A stretch of DNA of 64,000 nucleotides from Acidovorax sp. DW039 (GCF_037101375.1 NZ_AP029019.1:2957001-3021000), one strand, 5' to 3'. Counted from the first letter of the stretch, positions 1-8,545 are shown. Translations and numbers: made by a program. Notes: generated by a model from the letters alone, not told the origin.

Positions 1-535
1 ACTCGCGACCCTTCAGCGCTCTGATGAGGCCCCCGCCTCCGGATCTCCTTCCGAATTGATTGACCATATCCTGGAGCGCTACCACGCCGTACATCGCGCC
101 CAGTTGCCAGAGCTGATCCGCATGGCAAGGCGTGTCGAAGCAGTGCATCGTGACCATCCTGAAGTCCCCGCAGGGCTGGCCGACACCCTGGAGGCCATGC
201 ACGACGAATTGCTGTCGCACATGCACAAGGAAGAGGCCATCCTGTTCCCCATGCTGAAGGCTGGAGGCAATCCTTTTGTAGGGCAGCCCATAGGCATGAT
301 GCGTGCAGAACATACAGATCACGGCGCGGCACTGGACAGGCTTAACGCGCTAACCCACGACGCCACCCCGCCCCAAGGTGCATGCAATACCTGGCGTGCG
401 CTCTACGCAGGCATTGCGCAACTCAATGACGACCTGATCAACCACATCCACCTGGAGAACAACGTGCTGTTTCCTCCGTTTGAGTCCTCTGCCGGGGCAC
501 AAACTTGCGGTACATCAGCTTGTGGTTGCCATTGA
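1..535 (+). CDS. ytfE: Iron-sulfur cluster repair di-iron protein (RIC family), 5'-truncated by the window
   Basis: The reading frame is open from base 2, so the start codon and the N-terminal ScdA_N part lie before the window. What remains is the hemerythrin-like domain. It has the typical entry ELIDHILERYHAVHR and conserved His and Glu ligands in HDELLSHMHKEEAILFPML, RAEHTDHG and HIHLENNVLFPPF, which bind a di-iron centre. The protein ends in a Cys-rich tail, CGTSACGCH. RIC proteins repair Fe-S clusters and di-iron centres damaged by nitric oxide or oxidation in the cytoplasm. A truncated haemoglobin gene starts 3 bp downstream, which supports a nitrosative-stress role. The TTG at 56 is internal and not the start. 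Confidence 0.9.
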   Translation, partial: LATLQRSDEAPASGSPSELIDHILERYHAVHRAQLPELIRMARRVEAVHRDHPEVPAGLADTLEAMHDELLSHMHKEEAILFPMLKAGGNPFVGQPIGMMRAEHTDHGAALDRLNALTHDATPPQGACNTWRALYAGIAQLNDDLINHIHLENNVLFPPFESSAGAQTCGTSACGCH

Positions 536-537
536 GC

Positions 538-978
538 ATGCACACTTCGCCCATGCAGCCCCTTGCCACCCACCGAACGCCCAACCCCGAGTCGATCGAC
601 GAACTGGTCCGCGCCTTTTATGCCGACGTGCGCAAGGACGCATTGCTGGGCCCGGTGTTTGACAAGGCTCTGCACGGCCAGTGGGACGCCCACCTTCAAA
701 GACTGGTGGATTTCTGGAGCACGGTTTTGCTGGGTTCACGCACCTTCAAGGGCAATGTGCTGGACAAGCACATGCAGTTGCATGACGTGACCCCTGCCCA
801 CTTTGCTGCCTGGGTGCACTTGTGGAATGGGCATACCTCGCGCATGTTTGCTCCCGAGGTGGCACATGGCCTGCAGGCGGCAGCGCACGGGGTGGCACGC
901 AACCTATTCAGGGGTTACTTCGGACATACGCCTGCCTTTGAGGCAGCGCGCAGTCACTCCACCGAACCCGCTACCTAA
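538..978 (+). CDS. Group III truncated haemoglobin
   Basis: A 146-residue globin-like protein with features of group III truncated haemoglobins: the segment ELVRAFYADVRKDALLGPVF, then LVDFWSTVLLGS and FKGNVLDKH, followed by a helix with likely haem-contacting His residues (LHDVTPAHF). Group III members bind haem and are linked to detoxifying NO or to oxygen chemistry in the cytoplasm. I chose ATG 538, 3 bp after the ytfE stop. An in-frame start at 505 would overlap ytfE and add residues that look like non-coding translation; ATG 553 is a second option. The pairing with ytfE suggests co-transcription under NO-responsive control, but no NsrR or NorR site can be seen because the promoter is outside the window. 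Confidence 0.88.
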   Translation: MHTSPMQPLATHRTPNPESIDELVRAFYADVRKDALLGPVFDKALHGQWDAHLQRLVDFWSTVLLGSRTFKGNVLDKHMQLHDVTPAHFAAWVHLWNGHTSRMFAPEVAHGLQAAAHGVARNLFRGYFGHTPAFEAARSHSTEPAT

Positions 979-1108
979 GAACCTGTTCAAAGATCAACTC
1001 ACAAAACTCTTCTGGCGTCGTTGCCGGATCTTGTCGTACTCCGCGTCCTGCCTGCGAAGCGGCACCCACCCAAAACCACTACGGTGATTTTTTGTGAACT
1101 GCCCCAAG

Positions 1109-1336
1109 TCAGCGGCCTCGCAAGGGTTCGAGCAGCGCAGAAAGGCCGTTGTGGTCGATTTCGTGCATCAGGGCAAGCAGCCGACCCAATTCATTTGCCG
1201 GAAACCCCTCCCGCGCAAACCAGTTCAGGTAATTGCCCGGCAGATCAGCGATCACACAGCCCTTGTGTTTGCCGTAAGGCATCTGCACGGTCACAAGCCG
1301 CTGCAACGTCTGTGGGTCCATGCCATCAATATGCAT
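1109..1336 (-). CDS. DUF3820 family small protein
   Basis: A 75-residue protein with the DUF3820 pattern MPYGKHKGCVIADLPGNYL followed by WFAREGFPANELGRLLALMHEI. Members occur widely in Proteobacteria and often lie beside DNA-repair or translation genes. Their function is unknown. It starts 4 bp after the yciH stop, and the three genes DUF2721, yciH and this one appear to be one minus-strand operon. The family is clear but the function is not. Confidence 0.85.
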   Translation of the reverse strand: MHIDGMDPQTLQRLVTVQMPYGKHKGCVIADLPGNYLNWFAREGFPANELGRLLALMHEIDHNGLSALLEPLRGR

Positions 1337-1340
1337 GGCC

Positions 1341-1712
1341 TTATCCCCCGGCGCGTTTGACTTTGTGCCCCAGCTTCTGCAACTCGGTCATCACGCGCTC
1401 GATGTGATCACCCTGCACTTCAATCACGCCATCCTTCACGGTTCCGCCAGTACCGCAGGCCGTCTTGAGCTTCTTTCCCAGTTGCTCCAGGGCGGCGTCG
1501 TCAAGCAACACTCCTTTGATCAAGGTCACCGCTTTACCACCCCGCCCCTTGGTTTCGCGCGACACACGCACCACCCCGTCGCCCGTGGGCAAGGGCTTGT
1601 TGAGCTTACATATGCACTCTGCCTTGGGCTTTGAACAGTCGGGGCACATGCGACCATGGTCTGTGGAATAGACCAAGCCACCCAGGCTCTTGAGATCACG
1701 CAGAGAAGCCAT
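1341..1712 (-). CDS. yciH: Sui1/eIF1-like translation factor
   Basis: 123 residues. The N-terminus (about 1-35) carries a CPDCSKPKAECIC metal-binding-like segment. The C-terminus is the SUI1 domain, with RETKGRGGKAVTLIKG, then KTACGTGGTVKDGVIEVQGD and VMTELQKLGHKVKRAGG. YciH is the bacterial relative of eIF1 and is reported to affect initiation fidelity or stress-related inhibition of translation. Length and motifs are normal. The start is 2 bp after the DUF2721 stop, so the two are probably translated together. Confidence 0.93.
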   Translation of the reverse strand: MASLRDLKSLGGLVYSTDHGRMCPDCSKPKAECICKLNKPLPTGDGVVRVSRETKGRGGKAVTLIKGVLLDDAALEQLGKKLKTACGTGGTVKDGVIEVQGDHIERVMTELQKLGHKVKRAGG

Positions 1713-1714
1713 CG

Positions 1715-2170
1715 CTACTTTCCCTGTGCGCTGAGGAGTTGAAAATTCAGCAGCCGTGTCGCCATCACGGTCTCTGCAAAGAAGAACAGCAGCGCCATGA
1801 GGAATGAGACCACACCGGTCAGAAAACTCGTCACCGCCCAGCTGTGTCCCCGGAAGTCCATCGTCTCACCCAGAAACAGCAGCACGATCGTGACACCGAT
1901 GAAGAAGCCACAAAGCGTCAGCAGCCCGATGCAGGCATTGGCAAGCCGGCCTCGGGTGCGCAGGTAACCCAGTTCCAGGATTGCCATGTCGTGCTGTGCC
2001 GCATCGCTGGAATGCCGCGCCCGGTCCTCCACCACTCTTGCCCGGTCAATGATGCGCGCCAGGCGTCCCGCCACAGCGCCGATCATGCCCGCCACGGCGG
2101 TGAGCAGAAAAACAGGAGCCACGGCAAGCTGAATGCCATGGGTGATGGTGCTGGGTTCTATGGGAGTCAT
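1715..2170 (-). CDS. DUF2721 family membrane protein
   Basis: 151 residues with three predicted membrane segments, at about 13-33, 78-100 and 110-138. They are separated by a charged cytoplasmic segment rich in Arg (GRLARIIDRARVVEDRARH), the typical DUF2721 feature. No enzymatic motif is visible and the family has no assigned function. It is the first gene of a minus-strand operon with yciH and DUF3820. The 171-bp region up to the divergent helicase gene should hold both promoters, but I see no convincing hexamers. Confidence 0.85.
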   Translation of the reverse strand: MTPIEPSTITHGIQLAVAPVFLLTAVAGMIGAVAGRLARIIDRARVVEDRARHSSDAAQHDMAILELGYLRTRGRLANACIGLLTLCGFFIGVTIVLLFLGETMDFRGHSWAVTSFLTGVVSFLMALLFFFAETVMATRLLNFQLLSAQGK

Positions 2171-2341
2171 GGGGGTGCTCTTTCAGTAGCCTGAAAACGG
2201 AGGGTTGCGATTATCAGCCGCTTTTTCGCGTGTTTTGACGTGAAATGATGGCCGGCGAGGCCTCGAAAACCCTGCAGTCAGGGATACTCCTGCCTCCGCC
2301 CCGGCTCACATCATTTCCCACGTCTCGCCCCGCTGCACCTT

Positions 2342-3604
2342 ATGTCCTTTTCCTCCCTCGGACTGTCCACCTCCCTGGTTCAGGCAGCCCATGCCAATGG
2401 GCTCGTTGAACCCACCCCCGTGCAACTGCAAGCCGTTGCCCTCATCCTCCAGGGGCGGGACCTGTGGGCCTGCGCGCAAACCGGCTCTGGCAAGACTGCG
2501 GCTTACGCCCTGCCCTTGCTGGATAGGATATGCAACACGCCCAGCCCTCGAAAGCAGCAAGGCACTCGCGTCCTGGTTCTGGTTCCCACGCGTGAACTTG
2601 CGCTGCAGGTGGGGGAAGTGCTCTCCAACCTGGCAAACAAGCTCCCGACACCCATCCGTACGGCTGTGTTGTATGGCGGCGTTTCCATCAACCCGCAGAT
2701 GATGCGACTGCGGGGCGGCGCAGACATCGTGGTCGCTACGCCTGGCAGGTTGCTGGACCTAGTCCGCAGCAACGCCCTGCGGCTGGGCGATGTGCAGCAT
2801 CTGGTACTGGACGAAGCAGATCGCTTGCTGGACCCAGGCTTTGCCGACGAGCTCCAGGCTGTGCTGGCCCTGGTGCCTTCGATGCGCCAAACCCTGCTCT
2901 TCTCGGCCACCTTTGCACCTGCCGTACAGACACTGGCCCAAAGCCTTCTGCGCGACCCGGTAAGGGTGGAGATATCGACCGAGCAGCAAGCCCTGCCTGA
3001 CATTGCCCAGCGCGCGATTGCGGTGGACACCAAACGGCGCACCCAACTGCTCAAGCACCTTGTCCAGCAGCATGGCTGGTCACGCGTGCTGGTGTTTGTT
3101 GCCACGCAATATGCGGCAGAGCACATTGCCGAAAAGCTCTACAAAGCGGGCATCTTTGCGTCGCCCTTTCATGGCGGATTGAGCCAGGGGGCACGCAACC
3201 AGGTGCTGCAGGAGTTCAAGGATGAACGCTGGCAGGTTGTCGTGACCACCGACCTTGCGGCGCGAGGGATTGATATCGCACAACTGCCCGCCGTGGTGAA
3301 CTATGACCTGCCCCGCTCTGCCGTCGATTACGTTCACCGCATTGGCCGCACGGGGCGCGCGGGCGAGCAAGGCGTCGCTGTGAGCTTTGTCACCGCAGAT
3401 GCACAGGCCCATTTCCGGTTGATTTCGAAACGTTACCAGCTGGACCTTCCGCTGGAAGTCATCGCCGGATTTGAGCCCACCGAGCAACCTGCCCCTGCCT
3501 CCCAAACCACCGGTGGCATCAAAGGCAAACGCCCCAGCAAAAAAGACAAGCTGAGGGCGGCGGCTCAAGCCGCCGCTGCTACAGCCAACAACGAGGCAGA
3601 CTGA
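2342..3604 (+). CDS. rhlE: DEAD-box ATP-dependent RNA helicase, RhlE type
   Basis: 420 residues with the full set of DEAD-box motifs. The Q-motif region (PTPVQLQAV) comes first, then Walker A AQTGSGKT at about 45-52, PTRELALQ, TPGRLLDL, the Walker B DEAD in VLDEADRLLD, SAT in LLFSATF, and TTDLAARGIDI with HRIGRTGRAG in the second RecA domain. The tail after about residue 390 is Lys-rich (KGKRPSKKDK) and likely binds RNA. These enzymes unwind structured RNA in ribosome assembly and mRNA decay, often in the cold. It seems monocistronic. RhlE is the closest subfamily by overall layout, but SrmB or DbpA types cannot be fully excluded. Confidence 0.92.
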   Translation: MSFSSLGLSTSLVQAAHANGLVEPTPVQLQAVALILQGRDLWACAQTGSGKTAAYALPLLDRICNTPSPRKQQGTRVLVLVPTRELALQVGEVLSNLANKLPTPIRTAVLYGGVSINPQMMRLRGGADIVVATPGRLLDLVRSNALRLGDVQHLVLDEADRLLDPGFADELQAVLALVPSMRQTLLFSATFAPAVQTLAQSLLRDPVRVEISTEQQALPDIAQRAIAVDTKRRTQLLKHLVQQHGWSRVLVFVATQYAAEHIAEKLYKAGIFASPFHGGLSQGARNQVLQEFKDERWQVVVTTDLAARGIDIAQLPAVVNYDLPRSAVDYVHRIGRTGRAGEQGVAVSFVTADAQAHFRLISKRYQLDLPLEVIAGFEPTEQPAPASQTTGGIKGKRPSKKDKLRAAAQAAAATANNEAD

Positions 3605-3756
3605 ACCCCGCTCGGACACCTTCCGAAAGACGCCTCCCCTGCTCTACTCCCCCAGCAAACAGAAAATCTCTACAGGAGGTAGAGCGGAGCATCAAAGTCA
3701 GAAGGGGGACAGTCATGCGCCAATAAAAGTTTTCACTGAAAGCATCAGGTGACAAA

Positions 3757-3813
3757 ATGCAACAATCTTTTTGTGGCGCATTCTGTTCACCATGCCTGAG
3801 AGCTTTGATTTGA
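3757..3813 (+). other. Candidate upstream ORF (18 codons) overlapping the cyclase start
   Basis: An ATG at 3757 is preceded by AGGTGA at 3747-3752 and opens an 18-codon frame (MQQSFCGAFCSPCLRALI). Its TGA at 3811-3813 shares the A with an ATG at 3813 that is in frame with the downstream GGDEF gene. This TGATG layout is typical of translational coupling. The annotated-style start of the cyclase at 3792 has no visible Shine-Dalgarno sequence. No peptide homology is recognised, so this is a candidate from layout alone. Confidence 0.35.
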
Positions 3814-5054
3814 TGCAGCTTTTGCCTGGGGCTGTTTTGCTCACACGCGATGGCGTCATCTGCTTTGCCAACCGGGCTTCAGTCAGCCTGCTGGAGGCCA
3901 ACAGCGCAGCCGACATTCTGGGCAGGCCACCTGGAGATTTCGTCCACCCGCTGGACCAGACACGCTCCAGCCAACGCATAGAGCAGGTAGCCCGCCCAGA
4001 GCAGGAGGGCCGCCCCAACAAATCTTCCGAATTCCGTATCCGCACCCTCAAAGGCAATCTGCGCATGGTGTTGATCTCCAGCGTCGCCATCGAGTGGGAG
4101 GGTTCGCCCGCCTTGCTGATGTGCGGGCTGGACATGACACATCAGGGCGAAATACAGGCCCAGCTGCGCGAGAGCGAGCAGAACTACCGCCGCCTGTTCG
4201 AAAACATGCAGGACGTCTACTACCGCACCGATGCGCAGGGAGTGGTTCAGCATGTAGGGCCGGGTGTACGGCGCGTTCTGGGTTACGAGCCCCATGAAAT
4301 CGAGGGCCGAACCGCCGAGTCGTACTACCCGCAAAGCTCTGACCGGGATGCCTTCAAGGCGGCCATCATGGCCAAAGGCGAGGTAGCCGACTTTCCGGGG
4401 CAGATGGTGCGGCGCGATGGCACCGTGATCGACATCTCCATCAGCAGCCACGCCCTCTACGATCACGCGGGCAACTTTGCGGGCGTGGAAGGCATCTATC
4501 GCGACGTCACCCAACGCAAAAACCTGGAACGCGAACTTCAGCGCCTGGCCACGACCGACATGCTCACCGGCATGGCCAACCGCAGGGCGTTTCTGGAGGC
4601 AGCGGAAGCAGTGTATGAAAGGGCACGCCAGCACAACGAACCCCTGGCGCTGCTGATGCTGGACCTGGATCACTTCAAGGCCATCAATGACCGGCTAGGC
4701 CATCTGGAAGGTGACAAAGCACTCGTAGCGTTTGCCACCGCAGTCAAAGCCCATGTGCGCCCGGGGGACATGGTGGGACGACTGGGGGGAGAAGAATTTG
4801 CAGTCCTGCTACCGCACACGTCGGCAGAAGAAGCCATCACCATCGCCAGTCGCATCTTGAATGGTGTGGCAGGCCTGCGGCTGGCGGACGAATCAGGGCA
4901 GACCTACCGCATCACCGCCAGCCTGGGGGTGGGCACCGTCAGCCTCAAAGACCGCAGCCTGCGGGACATGCTGGACCGCGCGGACCAAGCCCTCTACCAC
5001 GCGAAAAACAGGGGGCGTAATCAGATTGCAGTGGCGGAATCGTCGCCTTCCTGA
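3792..5054 (+). CDS. PAS-PAS-GGDEF diguanylate cyclase
   Basis: 420 residues. Two PAS-type sensor domains (about 1-115 and 128-250, the second with YRRLFENMQDVYYRTD and a PAC-like GIYRDVTQRK end) precede a GGDEF domain from about 260. The GGDEF domain has TDMLTGMANRRAF, MLDLDHFKAIND and an intact active site GGEEF. RPGD sits five residues upstream, matching the RxxD inhibitory site for c-di-GMP. It should therefore make c-di-GMP from two GTP, with product feedback, and signal in the cytoplasm; no membrane segments or EAL domain are seen. ATG 3792 is used here. ATG 3813 is also plausible because a short upstream ORF with a good ribosome site ends on it. Confidence 0.9.
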   Translation: MPESFDLMQLLPGAVLLTRDGVICFANRASVSLLEANSAADILGRPPGDFVHPLDQTRSSQRIEQVARPEQEGRPNKSSEFRIRTLKGNLRMVLISSVAIEWEGSPALLMCGLDMTHQGEIQAQLRESEQNYRRLFENMQDVYYRTDAQGVVQHVGPGVRRVLGYEPHEIEGRTAESYYPQSSDRDAFKAAIMAKGEVADFPGQMVRRDGTVIDISISSHALYDHAGNFAGVEGIYRDVTQRKNLERELQRLATTDMLTGMANRRAFLEAAEAVYERARQHNEPLALLMLDLDHFKAINDRLGHLEGDKALVAFATAVKAHVRPGDMVGRLGGEEFAVLLPHTSAEEAITIASRILNGVAGLRLADESGQTYRITASLGVGTVSLKDRSLRDMLDRADQALYHAKNRGRNQIAVAESSPS

Positions 5055-5139
5055 AGCCTGCTCCCCCTGCCACCGCCCACTGGATCAGAAGAATCAGCGT
5101 ACACAGGGGCTGCAGCAAGAGCAGGCAGGATCAGGCAGA

Positions 5140-5367
5140 TCAGTAATGCGGTGGCAACTCGTCACGCAGGTTGCGCACCATGCCCGTGCCTGCCTCAGGC
5201 ATCTGCTGGCGCAGGTGCTTGATCTCCTCTACCAATCGCTCCATCAGCTGCTGCTGTTGGTAGATAGTCATGTTGAGCTGATCGAGCAGATCCTCGGTGT
5301 AGCTGGCCTTGATCTCCAGGCTTTCCAGGCGCTGATGCACCTGATCGAGGTCATTGGTTTCTGACAT
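5140..5367 (-). CDS. slyX: SlyX family protein
   Basis: 75 residues, almost entirely a predicted coiled coil (LESLEIKASYTEDLLDQLN, then IYQQQQLMERLVEEIKHLR) and ending in the family's usual DELPPHY-type tail. SlyX proteins are small, widespread and of unknown function. The start is 3 bp after the stop of the upstream aminotransferase gene, so the two form a minus-strand operon. Confidence 0.92.
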   Translation of the reverse strand: MSETNDLDQVHQRLESLEIKASYTEDLLDQLNMTIYQQQQLMERLVEEIKHLRQQMPEAGTGMVRNLRDELPPHY

Positions 5368-5370
5368 CTT

Positions 5371-6561
5371 TCAGATCGCCTGACCCAAACGCGCCACGCC
5401 CTCGCGGATCTTGTCGGCGTCTGCAGTGGCAAACGACAGGCGGAAGGTGGCGTGATCCGGGTTGGCACAGAAGAACGGCGTTCCAGGCACAAAGGCCACG
5501 CCCTTTTCGATGGCGCGCTTGGCCAGCACGTTGCCGTCGGCCACCTTGCCGCCCGCACCCGTCAGGCGCGCCCACACAAACAGGCCGCCCTGGGGCTGCA
5601 CAAACTCAATGGCATCGCCCAGCTCCTTGCGCAGCGCGTCGCCCATGGCCTGGGCGCGCTCGGCATACACCTTGCGAACATGGGCCAGTGTGGCGGGCAT
5701 GCGGCCCGCCTTGAGGTACTGCGCAGCCGTGGCCTGGGCAAAGGTGCTGGTGTGTGCGTCGCTGAACTGCTTGCACATGGTGGCCTTGCCCAGCAGCTCT
5801 GCCGGGGCAATCATCCAACCCACGCGCAGGCCGGGCGACAGCACCTTGCTCAGGCTGCCGCAGTGCACCAGCAGCTCGCGGCTGCCGGGCACGCTGGCCG
5901 ACAGGTTGAGCAGGCTGGGCGGTGGCGCATCGCCAAAGTACAGGTCGCCGTAGGGGTCGTCCTCGACGATCAGGGTGTTGTGCTTCACCGCCATCTCCAG
6001 CACGGCCTTGCGGCGCTCCAGGCTCAGCATGGCGCCGCTGGGGTTGCCGAAGGTGGGGATCAAGTACACAAACTTGGGCTTGTGCTCGGCGATCAGCTTC
6101 TCCAGCTCGTCGGTCTTCACGCCGTTGCCGTCGATGGGCGCGCTGATCAGTTCAGCGCCGTACAGGCGGAAACACTGGATGGTGGCCAGGAAGGTCGGGC
6201 CTTCCACGATCACCTTGTCGCCGGGGCTGATGAGGGTCTTGCCCAGCAGGTCCAGCGCCTGCTGGCTGCCGGTGGTCACGATCAGGTTGTCGGCCGCCAC
6301 ATCCTTGGCGCCCTTGCTGGTCATGAAGGCTGCCAACTGCTCACGCAAAGGGTTGTAGCCCTCGGTCGCCCCGTACTGCAGTGCAGCGCCGGGCTCTTCG
6401 GCCAGGGCAGCATTGCTGGCGGCGCGGATGCCATCCACGTCGAACATGGCGCTGTCAGGGAACCCACCCGCAAAGCTGATGATGCCGGGCTTGCCCAGCA
6501 GCTTGAAGAGTTCGCGGATGGCGGAGGTTTCTACGTTGTTCAGGCGGTCGGCAAATTGCAT
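5371..6561 (-). CDS. PLP-dependent aminotransferase, class I/II (2-aminoadipate/aromatic aminotransferase-like)
   Basis: 396 residues. The fold-type I aminotransferase pattern is clear: IISFAGGFPD near the N-terminus, TTGSQQALDLLGK, PTFGNPSG, VEDDPYGDLYF, and HCGSLSKVLSPGLRVGW, in which the Lys forms the internal aldimine with PLP. This matches the group that includes LysN-type 2-aminoadipate aminotransferases and the catalytic half of MocR regulators; no DNA-binding domain is present. It should move amino groups between an amino acid and 2-oxoglutarate, but the substrate cannot be told. I chose ATG 6561 because the upstream extension (to 6672) does not resemble family proteins. It is followed 3 bp later by slyX. 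Confidence 0.88.
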   Translation of the reverse strand: MQFADRLNNVETSAIRELFKLLGKPGIISFAGGFPDSAMFDVDGIRAASNAALAEEPGAALQYGATEGYNPLREQLAAFMTSKGAKDVAADNLIVTTGSQQALDLLGKTLISPGDKVIVEGPTFLATIQCFRLYGAELISAPIDGNGVKTDELEKLIAEHKPKFVYLIPTFGNPSGAMLSLERRKAVLEMAVKHNTLIVEDDPYGDLYFGDAPPPSLLNLSASVPGSRELLVHCGSLSKVLSPGLRVGWMIAPAELLGKATMCKQFSDAHTSTFAQATAAQYLKAGRMPATLAHVRKVYAERAQAMGDALRKELGDAIEFVQPQGGLFVWARLTGAGGKVADGNVLAKRAIEKGVAFVPGTPFFCANPDHATFRLSFATADADKIREGVARLGQAI

Positions 6562-6682
6562 GGCGTGTGCGGATGAAAAATGGCTAGAGACCCTGCATTG
6601 TCGCCAATTGGCGCGCAGGTTTCCTGCAGTGCGCCACGGTGCCCGCTGGAACACAGGCCGCCGTACCGCCACGGGCAGGCGA

Positions 6683-7660
6683 TCAATCCGCCTGAATGCT
6701 GGCCCGCGCAGCCACAGCCCGCATCAACGGTAGCTCGCGCTCGATACGCATGCGCAACGCTTCTCCGTTGCCACCAATCGGGGTCAGCCCCAAATCCACC
6801 ATCTTCTTCTTGAAGTCGGGCGATGCCATCGTGTCGGCCAGCGCCTTTTCCAGCTTTTTCTGCACCGCTGCAGGCAGGCCCGCTGGCCCCACAAAGGCAA
6901 ACCACGACCCCATGTCAAAACCGGGGTAGCCGCTTTCTGCCACGGTGGGCACATCCGGCAGCAGGTGCAAGCGCTGCGGGCTCAACACCGCAATGGGCTT
7001 GATCTTGCCCGCCTTGATGAGTGGTGTGGAGGCCACCACGGTGTCTACCGCCAAAGGCACCTGCCCGCCCATCAAGGCCGTGAGGCTGGGTGAACTGCCA
7101 CTGAACGGCACATGCATCATCTGAAACCCTACCGTGGTCTTGAGCATTTCTGCTCCAAAGTGCACCGAAGAGCCCGTTCCGTAGGAGCCGTAAGAGAACT
7201 TCTCTGGCGCAGCCTTGGCCTGCGCCACGATGTCTTTGAGTGTTTTGCCGGGGGTGTCGTTGTTGGCCACCAAAAGCAGTCCCATGTCAGCCACCAGCGC
7301 CAAGGGCGTGAAGCTCTTGACGGGGTCGTAAGGCAGGCTGCTGCGTATCGCAGGATTCATCGTGAGGGTGGTGTTCGACCCCAGCAAAAGCGTGTAGCCG
7401 TCCGCAGGTGCTTTGGCCACCATCGAAGCAGCAACCACGGTGCCTGCGCCGGGCCGGTTCTCCACCACCATCGGCTGCCCCAGGCGTTCTCCCAAGGCTG
7501 TCGCCAGCAGACGGCCCAGGATGTCTGTCGCGCCACCCGGCGCAAAGGGCACGACCAGTTTGATGGGCCGCTCAGGGTAGGTCTGGGCCAGGCCAATGCC
7601 CGGGAGGGCCAGCAAACAGGTACTGGCGACCAAAGTCGATACAAAACGGGACCGCAGCAT
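6683..7660 (-). CDS. Bug/TctC-family periplasmic tricarboxylate-type binding protein
   Basis: 325 residues with a Sec signal peptide cut near LPGIGLAQ/TYPERP. The mature start YPERPIKLVVPFAPGGATD and the later VPTVAESGYPGFD are hallmarks of Bug (TctC) solute receptors, which are greatly expanded in Burkholderiales and bind carboxylates and other small acids. Most are orphans, and here too there are no tctA/tctB genes nearby. ATG 7660 is favoured over 7720 because it directly starts the signal peptide (MLRSRFVS). The gene ends 121 bp after the aminotransferase start in transcription order, so it may be read separately. The ligand is unknown. Confidence 0.9.
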   Translation of the reverse strand: MLRSRFVSTLVASTCLLALPGIGLAQTYPERPIKLVVPFAPGGATDILGRLLATALGERLGQPMVVENRPGAGTVVAASMVAKAPADGYTLLLGSNTTLTMNPAIRSSLPYDPVKSFTPLALVADMGLLLVANNDTPGKTLKDIVAQAKAAPEKFSYGSYGTGSSVHFGAEMLKTTVGFQMMHVPFSGSSPSLTALMGGQVPLAVDTVVASTPLIKAGKIKPIAVLSPQRLHLLPDVPTVAESGYPGFDMGSWFAFVGPAGLPAAVQKKLEKALADTMASPDFKKKMVDLGLTPIGGNGEALRMRIERELPLMRAVAARASIQAD

Positions 7661-7794
7661 GATGAAGCTCTCCAGAACAAGCTCAGAAACGGGCAACGCA
7701 AAGAACGGGCCATGCAGCAAGGCGTGATCACGGTCCGTGCGCAGTGCTTCATGCTACCTGCCCATCAGGAAGCGACCTCAACGGCCGCCGGCCC

Positions 7795-7846
7795 CACAAC
7801 GGCCACGAAAGCTGCAGGACAATGCCTGACCGTGCACAACGGCCAC
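7795..7846. repeat. 12-bp direct repeat in the Bug/nth divergent region
   Basis: CACAACGGCCAC occurs at 7795-7806 and again at 7835-7846, 40 bp apart (close to four helical turns), with further similarity after each copy. It lies about 30 bp upstream of nth. It could bind a regulator on one DNA face, or could be chance in G+C-rich DNA. Confidence 0.4.
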
Positions 7847-7875
7847 AAAGACCACCCCACAGATCCTGATTGACG

Positions 7876-8514
7876 ATGAAAACCGCCAGCATCGAACCAT
7901 TTTTCGCCACCCTGAAAGCCGCCAACCCCATGCCCAACACCGAGCTGGAATACACCACCGTGTTCGAGCTGCTGGCCGCTGTGTTGCTGTCGGCCCAGGC
8001 CACCGATGTGGGCGTGAACAAAGCCACGCGCAAGCTGTTCCCCGTGGCGGGCACGCCGCAGGCCATCCTGGACCTGGGGCTGGAGGGGCTGGAGGGTTAC
8101 ATCAAGACCATCGGCCTGTACCGCACCAAGGCCAAGAACCTGATGGAGACCTGCCGCATCCTGGTGGAGCAGCACGGCAGCCAGGTGCCCCGCACGCGCG
8201 AAGCGCTGGAGGCCCTGCCCGGCGTGGGCCGCAAGACGGCCAATGTTGTGCTGAACGTGGCCTTTGGCCAGCCAACCATGGCGGTGGATACGCACATCTT
8301 TCGGGTGAGCAACCGCACAGGCCTGGCACCGGGCAAGAACCCACTGGCGGTGGAGCTGCAGCTGATGAAGCGCGTGCCCGCGGCCTACGCGGTGGACTCG
8401 CACCACTGGCTGATCCTGCTGGGCCGCTATGTGTGCCAGGCGCGCAAGCCGCGCTGCTGGGAATGCGTGGTGAGCGAGTATTGCGAATACAAGCCGAAGA
8501 CGCTGGCGCCCTGA
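7876..8514 (+). CDS. nth: Endonuclease III (DNA glycosylase/AP lyase)
   Basis: 212 residues, normal for Nth. The helix-hairpin-helix LPGVGRKTANVVL contains the catalytic Lys, and VDTHIFRVSNR contains the catalytic Asp. The C-terminal C-X6-C-X2-C-X5-C cluster (CQARKPRCWECVVSEYC) binds a 4Fe-4S centre. The enzyme removes oxidised pyrimidines and nicks the abasic strand in base excision repair. I use ATG 7876, with a TTG two codons earlier as the alternative. It is divergent from the Bug gene; the 215-bp gap holds a 12-bp direct repeat but no clear promoter. Confidence 0.96.
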   Translation: MKTASIEPFFATLKAANPMPNTELEYTTVFELLAAVLLSAQATDVGVNKATRKLFPVAGTPQAILDLGLEGLEGYIKTIGLYRTKAKNLMETCRILVEQHGSQVPRTREALEALPGVGRKTANVVLNVAFGQPTMAVDTHIFRVSNRTGLAPGKNPLAVELQLMKRVPAAYAVDSHHWLILLGRYVCQARKPRCWECVVSEYCEYKPKTLAP

Positions 8515-8545
8515 ACGTGCAGAACGCATAGAACGCACTGCGCTT

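Noticed and set aside
3668..3684. Hairpin CTCTAC/GTAGAG with AGGAG in the loop upstream of the cyclase gene
   Set aside because: It is over 70 bp before any likely start and no ORF follows it properly; a three-codon ORF at 3715 is too short to support.
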